From positions 20,183 to 44,427 of the forward strand of contig JALVPX010000074.1 of the NCBI GenBank assembly GCA_027031565.1: a stretch of 24,245 nt of DNA. The letters run 5' to 3'. Origin of the DNA: Deltaproteobacteria bacterium. Its GTDB lineage: Bacteria > Desulfobacterota > Dissulfuribacteria > Dissulfuribacterales > JALVPX01. Below are positions 7,958 to 16,446 of this stretch, piece after piece. Under the pieces are notes generated by a model. It saw only the letters and a program-made list of their open reading frames with translations. It was not told where the DNA came from and did not search any database. Positions within the stretch are counted from its first letter, which is position 1. The number at the start of each line of letters is the position of its first letter. The translations under genes were made by a program, and so were the position numbers.

Positions 7958-9328
7958 TCAAAGTCCTGTGGGGAATTTGGGAAGGTCCTTCAACGCCTCC
8001 TGTATCTTGTCTTCTGGATATTCATAATCTACCAGTCTGCCTTCAAGATAATCATCATAGGCAGCAAGATCAAAGTGCCCGTGGCCGCTGAAACAGCATA
8101 TGATCGCCTTTTCTTCCCCCGTCTCCTTGCATTTCAGGGCCTCGTCGATCCACCCCTTGATGGCATGTGAGGTCTCTGGAGCCGGTATTATCCCTTCTGT
8201 TCTGGCAAAGAGCACGGCTGCTTCAAACACCGGATTCTGCGTATATGCCCTTGGTTTGACCACGCCATTTTTAACAAGGTTGCACAGAATTGGTGCATCA
8301 CCGTGATATCTAAGTCCGCCAGCGTGTATGCCCGGGGGTTCAAAGGTGTGGCCCAGCGTGTACATGAGCATCAACGGGGTCATGCCGGCTGTATCTCCAA
8401 AATCGTATTCATACAGGCCTTTGGTAAGGGTAGGACATGATTTTGGCTCGACGGCGATGATCTCCACGTCATCCTTGCCTGATATCTTCTCTTTTACAAA
8501 GGGCAAGACCATGCCACCGAAATTGGAGCCACCGCCGACGCAGCCGACAATGATGTCCGCCTTGTCATCGACCATGGCGAGCTGTTTTTTGGTTTCCAGG
8601 CCGATTATTGTCTGGTGAAGCAAGACGTGGTTCAGCACAGATCCCAGGGCATAATTTGTGTCTTCATGGGTTGCTGCGTCTTCCACGGCCTCGGATATGG
8701 CAATGCCGAGGCTTCCCATGGAATCGGGGTTCTTTTCCAATATGGCTCTGCCCGCATTGGTCCTTTCTGTTGGAGAGGGATAGACTTCTCCGCCCCATAT
8801 ATGCATGAGGATGCGCCTGTATGGCTTCTGGTTGTAACTGACCTTGACCATGTAAACCGTGCAGTGCATGTCAAAGAGCTTACATGCAAAGGAAAGGGCG
8901 CTTCCCCACTGGCCGGCGCCGGTTTCCGTGGCAAGTTTGCTTACTCCGGCTTTCTTGTTGTAGTAGGCCTGGGCCACCGCGGTATTGGGTTTATGGCTTC
9001 CTGGTGGGCTCACACCCTCATTCTTGAAGTAGAGCCTTGCAGGGGTGCCGAGGGCCTTTTCAAGCCTTCTTGCCCTGTGAAGAGGTGAAGGTCTCCAAAG
9101 CTTGTAAATATCCACCACTTCTCCTGGGATCTCTATCCAGGTCTCCTGGCTCACCTCCTGTTCAATCAGGGCGTCGGGAAATATCGGCTTCAGGTCGTCT
9201 GGGGTCACAGGCTGACCGGTTTGCGGATTGAGGGGCGGCGCCAGTGGTTCAGGCAGGTCTGGAAGCACATTGTACCACGCGGTTGGCATTTCCTTTTCGT
9301 CAAGGGTGATTTTAAAGCTGTCCTGCAT
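7958..9328 (-). CDS. trpB: Tryptophan synthase beta chain, TrpB2 type
   Basis: A 456-residue PLP enzyme of the TrpB2 branch, longer than classical TrpB (about 400) because of its N-terminal extension and insertions. Visible features are RPSPLHRARRLEKALG, the PLP-lysine motif GSHKPNTAVAQAYY, TETGAGQWGSALSFA, the phosphate-binding glycine loop CVGGGSNFGG, and the C-terminal CFSGHGHFDLAAYDDY. The enzyme joins indole and serine (or phosphoserine in some members) to make tryptophan. TrpB2 often stands alone without TrpA and is thought to salvage free indole. No trpA or other trp gene is nearby. Its ribosome binding site (AAGGAG) begins inside the stop codon of the upstream outer-membrane gene, so the two are translationally coupled. 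The hairpin downstream separates it from aat. Confidence 0.93.
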   Translation of the reverse strand: MQDSFKITLDEKEMPTAWYNVLPDLPEPLAPPLNPQTGQPVTPDDLKPIFPDALIEQEVSQETWIEIPGEVVDIYKLWRPSPLHRARRLEKALGTPARLYFKNEGVSPPGSHKPNTAVAQAYYNKKAGVSKLATETGAGQWGSALSFACKLFDMHCTVYMVKVSYNQKPYRRILMHIWGGEVYPSPTERTNAGRAILEKNPDSMGSLGIAISEAVEDAATHEDTNYALGSVLNHVLLHQTIIGLETKKQLAMVDDKADIIVGCVGGGSNFGGMVLPFVKEKISGKDDVEIIAVEPKSCPTLTKGLYEYDFGDTAGMTPLMLMYTLGHTFEPPGIHAGGLRYHGDAPILCNLVKNGVVKPRAYTQNPVFEAAVLFARTEGIIPAPETSHAIKGWIDEALKCKETGEEKAIICCFSGHGHFDLAAYDDYLEGRLVDYEYPEDKIQEALKDLPKFPTGL

Positions 9329-9338
9329 CTCTTTCTCC

Positions 9339-10349
9339 TTAAAAAATGTATATAATCTTAAACCAAAGCTGGCTCATTTCAGGCTTGTTTCTCACTGCAA
9401 ATTCATGCTGGTAGCGCAGGCTTGCCATGAAGTTCTTGTTCATGTAAATGAACCCCGGGCCAAGGGCCATGGCCCTGCTTAAATGTTTTTCTTCCTTGTC
9501 AAGGGCCGCCTTTACGGATCCATAGGCAGCAGGTGGAATTTTTTTGCTGAATTCTATGGAGTCATAGTCATCTTTGGTGGTCTGCATATAGTAGTAACCG
9601 CTAACACCGATTTTCAGCTTGTCCGTCACAGCATATCCAACATTGAAATCGAAGTGGAATTCCTGGCCAGGCGTGCGGTCCACAGAAGCTGGCGGGCCAG
9701 GTTCGTAGTCGTGCTGTTTGGTGTTGAAATCATACATTAACTTGATGGATAACTCCGTAGCAGGGGAAGGCAGATATGTTGCAGCCAGGACGGGCTCAAT
9801 GGTCCAGAAGTTTCTTCCAACACTGCCCTTGTTCCCATCATCTTCATTATAAAAGGGAATATAGATGTCACACAGGCTTGCTGCTACGTGGAGCCTGCCC
9901 TGTTTAAGATGCCATCCAAGCAGCAGTGGAGAATAAATAGCGTAGAGGAGATTGAAATCGCTGTGGCTCTTTTTGAGTTCAGAGCTTACAGGCGATTTGA
10001 AATCGAGGTCAGTGCCAAGAACGCCGAAAAAGAGATGCTGACCATAGTTTGCGCCCCATAACTCCTTTTTTGAGATCCATATGAGCCTGAGAATATCCGC
10101 ATAGATGTCTGCGTCATCAAGCAGCTTGGAGTCATCACCATCATCATCTTTGAGTTCACTGGCATGTCCGTAATAGGCATAATTAATGAGGGTTACGCCT
10201 GGAGGCGGCATGGCGCCCACCATGAATGCCTCAGCTCCATTTGGATACTGCTGGCCGCCGCCGGAAAATGCATGCTGAGGCCAGAAGGCAGCCAATATCA
10301 GAACCACAATCGAAAAAGCAGATGAGATTAAAAAGAATCTCCTGAACAT
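9339..10349 (-). CDS. Outer-membrane beta-barrel of the phenol MetA/SphA-like family
   Basis: A 336-residue exported protein. A signal peptide is clear (MFRRFFL, a hydrophobic stretch to about residue 24, then QHAFSGGG). The mature part has alternating beta strands with aromatic girdles, for example LSIKLMYDFNTKQHDYEPG and FDFNVGYAVTDKLKIGVSGY. It ends in LWFKIIYIF with the terminal Phe expected of a BAM-recognised barrel. The opening GAEAFMVGAMPPPGVTLINY is characteristic of the phenol-degradation MetA-like (COG4313) transporter family, proposed to pass hydrophobic or aromatic compounds through the outer membrane. It is the first gene of a unit with trpB, 10 nt apart, and has its own strong GGAGAGGAGG ribosome binding site. 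The substrate is unknown; indole is a suggestion from the neighbouring gene only. Confidence 0.82.
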   Translation of the reverse strand: MFRRFFLISSAFSIVVLILAAFWPQHAFSGGGQQYPNGAEAFMVGAMPPPGVTLINYAYYGHASELKDDDGDDSKLLDDADIYADILRLIWISKKELWGANYGQHLFFGVLGTDLDFKSPVSSELKKSHSDFNLLYAIYSPLLLGWHLKQGRLHVAASLCDIYIPFYNEDDGNKGSVGRNFWTIEPVLAATYLPSPATELSIKLMYDFNTKQHDYEPGPPASVDRTPGQEFHFDFNVGYAVTDKLKIGVSGYYYMQTTKDDYDSIEFSKKIPPAAYGSVKAALDKEEKHLSRAMALGPGFIYMNKNFMASLRYQHEFAVRNKPEMSQLWFKIIYIF

Positions 10350-10370
10350 TTCGGTTTTCCTCCTCTCCTT

Positions 10371-10398
10371 TTGAAGTTGTTCATAACTACACTAAAAT
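10371..10398 (+). promoter_or_regulatory. Candidate sigma70 promoter for the endonuclease III-like gene
   Basis: TTGAAG at 10371-10376, a 16-nt spacer, and TAAAAT at 10393-10398 (five of six -10 matches). It points toward the plus-strand glycosylase gene, with an expected start near 10405 and a leader of about 60 nt. It lies in the 114-nt divergent spacer shared with the outer-membrane gene. No equally good minus-strand promoter was seen. Confidence 0.4.
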
Positions 10399-10463
10399 GA
10401 ATCGGTGTTCAATCATTCATGAACCCGCATGCATAAAGAAAAAAATATGGTAAAGATAACCAC

Positions 10464-11126
10464 ATGGGAGTGATTGCAAAGGGCGGCCTAGAGGAATTGC
10501 TGATGGAATGCTACAAGCGCTTATATTCGCATTTCGGTCCCCAGAAGTGGTGGCCTGGCGACACGCTCATGGAGATATGCGTGGGCGCAATCCTTACCCA
10601 GAATACAAACTGGAACAATGTGTCAAAGGCCATAGAGAATTTGAAAAAGGCGGCCATTTTGGATTGTTCCGCCCTGTATCACCTTCCAACCGAAGAACTT
10701 GCAGCCCTCATAAGACCAGCTGGCTATTTCAACGTAAAGGCCCGGCGCCTTAAAAATTTCATCAATTTTGTATGGGAAAACTACGGCGGCAGCCTGGACA
10801 AGATGTTTCAGACAGATTGCGGGCCGTTAAGGCAGGCCTTGCTGTCAGTCAAGGGGATCGGGCCTGAAACAGCAGACTCCATCATGCTTTACGGCGGCAA
10901 CAAACCTACCTTTGTAGTGGACGCATATACCATGCGCTGCCTGAGGCGCCACGATATAGTAGACGAATATTGCCAATATGAGGATGCCAGAAGACTCTTC
11001 ATGGAAAATATCCCGCAGGACGTAACATTGTATAATGAATATCACGCCCTCTTCGTGGCCCTTGGAAAGCATTATTGCCGTTCCAGGAAGCCTGGGTGCG
11101 CATCGTGTCCATTGCAGGGTCTTTAG
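10464..11126 (+). CDS. Endonuclease III/MagIII-like DNA glycosylase (HhH-GPD)
   Basis: A 220-residue protein of the HhH-GPD base-excision superfamily, close to the endonuclease III-related COG2231/MagIII type. Evidence is WWPGDTLMEICVGAILTQNTNW near the N-terminus, the helix-hairpin-helix LLSVKGIGPETADSI, and the catalytic aspartate in VVDAYTMR. The lysine that bifunctional endonuclease III carries in the hairpin (G-x-G-x-K) is Glu here, suggesting a monofunctional glycosylase. At the C-terminus CRSRKPGCASCPLQGL follows the C-x6-C-x2-C-x5-C iron-sulfur pattern, but the stop codon TAG stands exactly where the fourth Cys should be. The start could also be the ATG at 10503, which has a better ribosome binding site (GAGGA) but still keeps the conserved core. 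The next gene begins 36 nt later. Confidence 0.85.
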   Translation: MGVIAKGGLEELLMECYKRLYSHFGPQKWWPGDTLMEICVGAILTQNTNWNNVSKAIENLKKAAILDCSALYHLPTEELAALIRPAGYFNVKARRLKNFINFVWENYGGSLDKMFQTDCGPLRQALLSVKGIGPETADSIMLYGGNKPTFVVDAYTMRCLRRHDIVDEYCQYEDARRLFMENIPQDVTLYNEYHALFVALGKHYCRSRKPGCASCPLQGL

Positions 11127-11161
11127 GCCTGGACAAGTAATAAGATGTTAAAGGACAAAAA

Positions 11162-11623
11162 GTGACAAAAAAATCATGGACTGAAAGATATAAGCCTGCT
11201 GCCTCTGCCTCCACTCACGTCCTGGCAGCTGCCATAGTATGGAGCGTTGCTGGCATGATGCTATTGATTAGAGGGGTGGTAAATTTGATTGCCATCGGTC
11301 CCAGGTCTCTCTGGGTGCTTCCCCTCTTTTTGCTCCTGGGTCTGTTCAAAGGTAAATTCGTACTGACCAAAAGCGCTTCCCGCAACGTGCATAGAATCAG
11401 GTGCAGGCCGGAGGGAAGGTACTGCCTGGGTGGTTTCATGACCTGGAAGGCGTGGCTTCTGGTTGCCGGAATGATCATGCTCGGCAGGCTCCTGAGGATG
11501 AGCCCCCTGCCGCCGCTTCTGGTTTGGGGCATCTATTCGGCAATAGGGGCTGCCCTGCTCATGGGAAGCCTGCATTTATGGAAGGCTTGGATGGTAGTCC
11601 GTTCGGAAAAAAGCGCCTCCTGA
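11162..11623 (+). CDS. Integral membrane protein of unknown function
   Basis: A 153-residue protein with about four hydrophobic segments: about residues 20-45, 48-62, 93-113 and 117-140. A basic stretch in the middle (KGKFVLTKSASRNVHRIRCR) is probably cytoplasmic. I do not recognise a named family; the arrangement is that of a conserved hypothetical membrane protein. It starts with GTG (11162) after an AAAGGAC-like site, 35 nt downstream of the glycosylase gene, so the two may be co-transcribed. It converges with nuoN; the 56 nt between the stops hold no clear terminator. Confidence 0.65.
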   Translation: MTKKSWTERYKPAASASTHVLAAAIVWSVAGMMLLIRGVVNLIAIGPRSLWVLPLFLLLGLFKGKFVLTKSASRNVHRIRCRPEGRYCLGGFMTWKAWLLVAGMIMLGRLLRMSPLPPLLVWGIYSAIGAALLMGSLHLWKAWMVVRSEKSAS

Positions 11624-11679
11624 TCCATTTCAACTGTTGGCTACCTCTAAAAATATCGCCCTGGTGCCGCGCTTGAACC

Positions 11680-13086
11680 TCACATGACCAGCGCTCGGAA
11701 TGCCGAGCCAGCCATGTCCAGGAGTGTGTTTGGAAATATGCCCAGGAGTATCATGGTTGCGGCCATGACCACTGAGGCTGCTTTGAGGTAAAAGGGGGCT
11801 GGGGCAAAGCCGTTTTCACGGCCGTCACTTACCAGGCACGTCTTGATGACTTTCAAGTAATAATAGATGCCTATGAAGGTATTGATTACTCCTGCAATAA
11901 CGACCCATTCGAAGCCGGCCTTCCATGCAGAAATCAACAAAAAGAGCTTGCCTGCAAATCCAGCTGTGGGCGGCAAACCAGCCAACGATGCCAGGGCAAT
12001 GGTCAACATGACAGCCATGACAGGCGACTTGCGCCACAGGCCCTTTAAGCGTTCAATTGGTATATCCACTGGATCACGCCCCGAGGCCTCTACGGCAACC
12101 ATGAAAGCGGCCAGGGACATCAGGGCATAAACCGAGGCATAAAACATGGCAGCCTGGGCTCCTCCGTTCCCAAGGGCGATCAATCCGACGAGTATGAAAC
12201 CTGCGTGGGATACTGCCGAATACGCGAGCAGCCTTTTGAGGCCTGTCTGGCCGAGGGCCATCAAGTTTCCAGCTGTCATGGAAAGCACTGCCAGAACGCT
12301 TATGGTAAGAGGCACTATTTCAATGCCGGTGAAGAGATGAGCTATCCTGATCAGCAAGGCGGTTGCTGTGATTTTCGGCAGGGCGGCAATGAACGTGGTC
12401 ACCTCTGAAGCAGCGCCCGAATATACGTCAGGTGCCCAAAAGTGGAAAGGAAAGGCGGCCAGTTTGTAGCCAAGGCCGCCCATGAAGAGCAGCACGCCCA
12501 GTGCGGCCATCGGATTGCCCAGTTTCGGGGGCAGGGTAGAGGCTATATCTACCAGAAAGGTGGATCCACTCAGGCCATAGATGTAAGAGATGCCATATAG
12601 CATCAATGCAGTGGAGACGGCACCAAAGATTATATATTTTACAGAGGCCTCGAACTGCCTGCCAAGACCTTTCCTAAAGGTCGTGATTATGTACATTGGG
12701 TAAGATGAAACCTCCAAGGCAATGAACATGCTCATAAGTTCAACCGAGCCCACTGCCATGACCAGCCCCAGTGCAGCCATGCTGGTGAAGAAAAAGAACT
12801 CGTCTACCCTTGACTGGTCGCACTCCTTAAGCCTGGTAAATATGATGCAGGCAATCATGTATGCAAAGGAGATCAAGAGAGTAAAGAATCGGCTGAAATT
12901 GTCTACTCTGTATGCTCCGTTAAAAAATTCCCCATGAAAAAAAAGCCCGATCACCGATGCAGATGCCGCGGCAAGTCCAAACAACAATACTGCCTTTTTG
13001 CTTTCCAGCTTGAAGAGCTCCAGGTTCTTGAAAAAAAAGAAGAGAGCTGCTGCTGCTAAGGTTGTTTCAGGCAAGAGCGACAACAT
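11680..13086 (-). CDS. nuoN: NADH-quinone oxidoreductase-like subunit N
   Basis: A 468-residue, polytopic (about 14 segments) antiporter-like subunit of the complex I membrane arm, last gene of the operon. The ion-path residues are present: Glu125 in the fifth helix (FIALEVSSYP), Lys208 in GLGYKLAAFPFHFW, His215, Lys238 in AALPKITATALL, and a distal Lys in PPTAGFAGKLF. FPFHFWAPDVYSGA is diagnostic of NuoN against NuoL and NuoM. NuoN sits nearest the quinone module of the three canonical pumping subunits. The ATG at 13086 follows AAGGAGG by about 10 nt; the gap to nuoM is 15 nt. No intrinsic terminator is evident after the stop. Confidence 0.95.
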   Translation of the reverse strand: MLSLLPETTLAAAALFFFFKNLELFKLESKKAVLLFGLAAASASVIGLFFHGEFFNGAYRVDNFSRFFTLLISFAYMIACIIFTRLKECDQSRVDEFFFFTSMAALGLVMAVGSVELMSMFIALEVSSYPMYIITTFRKGLGRQFEASVKYIIFGAVSTALMLYGISYIYGLSGSTFLVDIASTLPPKLGNPMAALGVLLFMGGLGYKLAAFPFHFWAPDVYSGAASEVTTFIAALPKITATALLIRIAHLFTGIEIVPLTISVLAVLSMTAGNLMALGQTGLKRLLAYSAVSHAGFILVGLIALGNGGAQAAMFYASVYALMSLAAFMVAVEASGRDPVDIPIERLKGLWRKSPVMAVMLTIALASLAGLPPTAGFAGKLFLLISAWKAGFEWVVIAGVINTFIGIYYYLKVIKTCLVSDGRENGFAPAPFYLKAASVVMAATMILLGIFPNTLLDMAGSAFRALVM

Positions 13087-13101
13087 CTTCCATTATCCTC
13101 C

Positions 13102-14631
13102 TTAATTTAAAAGGGCAGCGGCCAATCTGGTTGCCATTTGAGACGCCTGGGGAACGTGGGAATTGATGTGGCCGACCAGCGTTTCCAGCGCAGGGTTCAT
13201 GAGTTTCAGGATCGGCGAAGGATAAAAGCCGAATATTATCACTAAGACCGCCAGGGGTAACAAGCATGTCCATTCCCTCAGATCGATGTCTTTTACAGGC
13301 TCGTGTTCGCATTTGCCCCATATTACCCTGAGGAACATGCGGAACATGTAGGCAGCAGCCAGAAGGGCACCAGGGATCATCCAGGCCCCTAGCCACAGAT
13401 TGTTGCGAAATGCCCCGGAAATGCACAGGAATTCCCCTACGAAGCTGGCAGTGCCTGGAAATGCCAGTGATGAAAGGGAAAACAGGCCAAGGAAAAAGGC
13501 AAATCCGGGCATGAATCTTCCCAGGCCTGAGTTTGTCGAAAGCTCCCTGGAGTGGGTGCGTTCATACAGCATCCCGGCCATGAGGAAGAGCCCCCCAGTT
13601 GTAAGGCCGTGGTTGATCATCTGTAGCATTCCTCCCTGCAGGCCGTTCAAATTGAACGTGAAGATACCAAGGCTTACAAATCCCATATGGGCAACCGAAC
13701 TGTAGGCGATCAACTTCTTGATGTCATTTTGGGCCAGGGATAGCATGCCCCCGTAAACTATAGCGGCTGCTGACACCACCAATACAAAGGGTGCCAGGGA
13801 AACGCTCGCCGCAGGAGTGAGGGTCAGGTTGAAACGCAGCATGCCATAGGTCCCCATCTTCAAGAGCACGCTCGCCAGAATGACCGAGCCCGCAGTTGGT
13901 GCTTCCACGTGGGCTGCTGGAAGCCATGTGTGCACAGGCACCATGGGTACCTTGACGGCAAACGCGATGAAAAAAGCGATAAATAGATATGTTTCCCACG
14001 CCTCTGGCAGCCCTTTAAGGAATATGTCAGGATAGCTGAAGGTTCCGGTGTGGGAAAAAATGGCTACTATTGCTGCCAGCAGGAAGATACTGCCAGCAAG
14101 GGTATACAATACAAACTTGACTCCTGCATAAATCCGCCTAGGCCCGCCCCAGATAGCAATGATAAGGAACATGGGCACCAGCATGGCCTCCCAGAATATG
14201 TAAAAAAGCACGAGGTCGAGGGCTGCAAAGACACCTGCCATTATGCCCTGGGTCAGGAGGATGCAGGCCAGAAATTCCTTTGTCCTGTTAGAGATATAGC
14301 GCCAGGAACAGAGCACGCATATGGGACCCAGGAAGGTGGTTAGCAGGATCATCGGCAGGCTTATGCCGTCAACCCCCATCAGGTAGGAGAGTCCGTAGGC
14401 CGGGATCCATGCGTGCTGTTCCACAAATTGAAACCCTTGGAGTCCAGGCTGAAAATTGAAATAGAGGGGCAGGGAGATGATAAAGACAACAAGTGTCAAA
14501 ATCAGGCTGTATATCCTTGCGGATTCATCCCGTTTGATGAACATGAGGGCGGCGGTGCCAATTATGGGCAAAAAGGTTGTAAGGGTGAGCACGGGATATG
14601 CCAACGTATTGTGATGAAGTTCGGTTATCAT
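13102..14631 (-). CDS. nuoM: NADH-quinone oxidoreductase-like subunit M
   Basis: A 509-residue antiporter-like subunit with a canonical NuoM sequence: GVDGISLPMILLTT, FWEAMLVPMFLIIAIWGG, VPMVPVHTWLPAAHVEAPTA, and DIKKLIAYSSVAHMGF. The proton-path residues Glu148, Lys227, His234, Lys258 and the NuoM-specific distal Glu400 (PGTASFVGEF) are all present, so this pump unit looks functional. It lies 30 nt after the NuoL-like gene, with AAGGT just ahead of the ATG, and 15 nt before nuoN. It is the most conventional of the four antiporter-like subunits in this operon. Confidence 0.96.
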   Translation of the reverse strand: MITELHHNTLAYPVLTLTTFLPIIGTAALMFIKRDESARIYSLILTLVVFIISLPLYFNFQPGLQGFQFVEQHAWIPAYGLSYLMGVDGISLPMILLTTFLGPICVLCSWRYISNRTKEFLACILLTQGIMAGVFAALDLVLFYIFWEAMLVPMFLIIAIWGGPRRIYAGVKFVLYTLAGSIFLLAAIVAIFSHTGTFSYPDIFLKGLPEAWETYLFIAFFIAFAVKVPMVPVHTWLPAAHVEAPTAGSVILASVLLKMGTYGMLRFNLTLTPAASVSLAPFVLVVSAAAIVYGGMLSLAQNDIKKLIAYSSVAHMGFVSLGIFTFNLNGLQGGMLQMINHGLTTGGLFLMAGMLYERTHSRELSTNSGLGRFMPGFAFFLGLFSLSSLAFPGTASFVGEFLCISGAFRNNLWLGAWMIPGALLAAAYMFRMFLRVIWGKCEHEPVKDIDLREWTCLLPLAVLVIIFGFYPSPILKLMNPALETLVGHINSHVPQASQMATRLAAALLN

Positions 14632-14661
14632 GACCTTAGGACCTCGATTTAATCTTTCTGC

Positions 14662-16446
14662 CTATTTGACCATCCATATGGTTATCCCCACGATTACCGC
14701 CACTGCACTGAGCATTGCGGCAAGATATCTGTATAGCACGCCTGACTGCATGGCCGTACTAAGCTTGTTGCTGAGTGCCATGGTGCTGACCGCGGATCCA
14801 TCCACTATGCCATCCACCACCTTCTGGTCGTTCCAGGCACTGAAAGAGGAGATAATCTTCAACAAAGGGAGGAAAAGGGTCTGGTGAATGTTCATGATAA
14901 GGCCGTTTTCCAGCCTGGCGAGACCACCCCTGCAAAATTTCAGGAACAGGCCGCCTCCCTTTCTGTAAAACCAGTCAATATCAAGCCCTATAAGCGGTTC
15001 CGGGGAGAGCTTCTTGATGAGCAGGAAGAAACCCAGCATAGTGAAAAGCAGTATCTGCCAAGATTCCATTACGTGGTATAAGGTATATGGATGGTATTCG
15101 GCATTGAAAGGCAGCATGGAATAGAGGGCCTGGGGCCTTAGTCCGATAAATATGCAGAAGAATGCCGTAAGTCCCATGGCAATCTGCATGTTCACAGGTG
15201 CCTCCTTCTTGGGCGGATCAAAGGGCGGTCTTTCCTTCCAGAACCATATGAAGTAAGGCACCTTGAGACCAGTATGCAGAAAAGTTCCAGCCGATGCCAG
15301 GGTCAAGCCTATGGCGGCCCATATGAGATGACTCTGCCACGCCCCAGCAACTACCATCGATTTGGATACGAATCCGGAAAAACCCGGAAAGGCGGAAATT
15401 GACAATCCCCCAACAAGGGTGAAGATGAATGTGTAAGGCATGTAACGCCACAATCCGCCAAGTTCAGAAAACTTCGACCTGCCAGTCACTTCGAGAACTG
15501 CACCGACTCCCATGAAAAGCAGGGCCTTGTACAGGATATGCGCATAGGCATGGGCACACGTGCCGTTAAGGGACATGGCAGTCCCTATACCAACACCGGT
15601 AACCATGTATCCGACCTGGCTTATGATGTGATAAGAAAGCAGTCTTCTCGCATCATTTTCAAGCACAGCGTAAACTACACCGTAGAGAGACATTATTACG
15701 CCCAGGACTATGAGTATCTCAAAGCCGGGAAAGGCCCGAGCCAGTGCATAAACAGCCGTTTTGGTCGTATAGGCACACATAAAGACAGAGCCTACCACTG
15801 TTGCGCTCCCATAGGCATCCGGCAGCCAGGCATGGAGCGGCGGAACCGCGGCATTCAGCAAGAAACCGGCCATTATGAGATAGGCTGGCCACGAGGCACT
15901 GCTTGCTGGCAGCGGCCCAAAGGCGATGGAGCCTGTGTTGTGGTACAACAAAAATATGCCTGCAAGAAGCGCCAATCCTCCGGCTGTGTGGACCAGGAAA
16001 TATCTGTAACCTGCCCTTAGTGCCTCTTTCTCCCTCCTCAGGAAGACCAGGCATACGGACGTCACCATCAACCCTTCCCAGAAAAGGAAGAGTGTCAGGT
16101 AGTCTCCTGCAAAGATGCATCCAAGGGCACTTCCCACATATCCCCAAGCCGCCAGTATCTGCCAGTTGTCTCGAAGGTGCATGCCATAAATCGTTCCAAG
16201 CAGCGCCATCAGGGTGAAGACATGGGCAAACATCAAAGACATCTTGTCTGCACGCCCTGCGATCAAGTCAAGGGATGATGTCTTTATGGTCCCGTAGATG
16301 CCTGGATCGATATTTATCACAGTTACCAGGGCCGCAACCGGCAGGGCCACCATGAAAACCTTTCTATGAAGATCCCTTAAAAAAGGCAGGATGATCATCC
16401 CGGCAAAGAAAAACAGGGAAGGATGGACGAAGAAACCGCTAGACAT
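14662..16446 (-). CDS. NuoL-like antiporter subunit with NuoL-type C-terminal extension
   Basis: A 594-residue polytopic protein. The core (to about residue 460) is of the MrpD/NuoL type: FLFWEGLMVTSV (Glu124), PPLHAWLPDAYGSATV (His205), Lys229 in CAYTTKTAVYALA, His303 and Lys307 in AYAHILYKALLF, Lys362 in PGFSGFVSKS. The seventh-helix lysine of NuoL (just before PLHAWLP) is Asn198. The last 130 residues resemble the NuoL lateral-helix tail, including VVDGIVDGSAV and a final hydrophobic anchor. Databases would probably name it antiporter subunit D or NuoL; by position it serves as NuoL. The ATG at 16446 is chosen because GGAGG lies about 9 nt ahead and it overlaps the upstream stop by 8 nt (ATGTCTAG). 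A longer start at 16479 has no such site. The gene ends in TAG. Confidence 0.88.
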   Translation of the reverse strand: MSSGFFVHPSLFFFAGMIILPFLRDLHRKVFMVALPVAALVTVINIDPGIYGTIKTSSLDLIAGRADKMSLMFAHVFTLMALLGTIYGMHLRDNWQILAAWGYVGSALGCIFAGDYLTLFLFWEGLMVTSVCLVFLRREKEALRAGYRYFLVHTAGGLALLAGIFLLYHNTGSIAFGPLPASSASWPAYLIMAGFLLNAAVPPLHAWLPDAYGSATVVGSVFMCAYTTKTAVYALARAFPGFEILIVLGVIMSLYGVVYAVLENDARRLLSYHIISQVGYMVTGVGIGTAMSLNGTCAHAYAHILYKALLFMGVGAVLEVTGRSKFSELGGLWRYMPYTFIFTLVGGLSISAFPGFSGFVSKSMVVAGAWQSHLIWAAIGLTLASAGTFLHTGLKVPYFIWFWKERPPFDPPKKEAPVNMQIAMGLTAFFCIFIGLRPQALYSMLPFNAEYHPYTLYHVMESWQILLFTMLGFFLLIKKLSPEPLIGLDIDWFYRKGGGLFLKFCRGGLARLENGLIMNIHQTLFLPLLKIISSFSAWNDQKVVDGIVDGSAVSTMALSNKLSTAMQSGVLYRYLAAMLSAVAVIVGITIWMVK

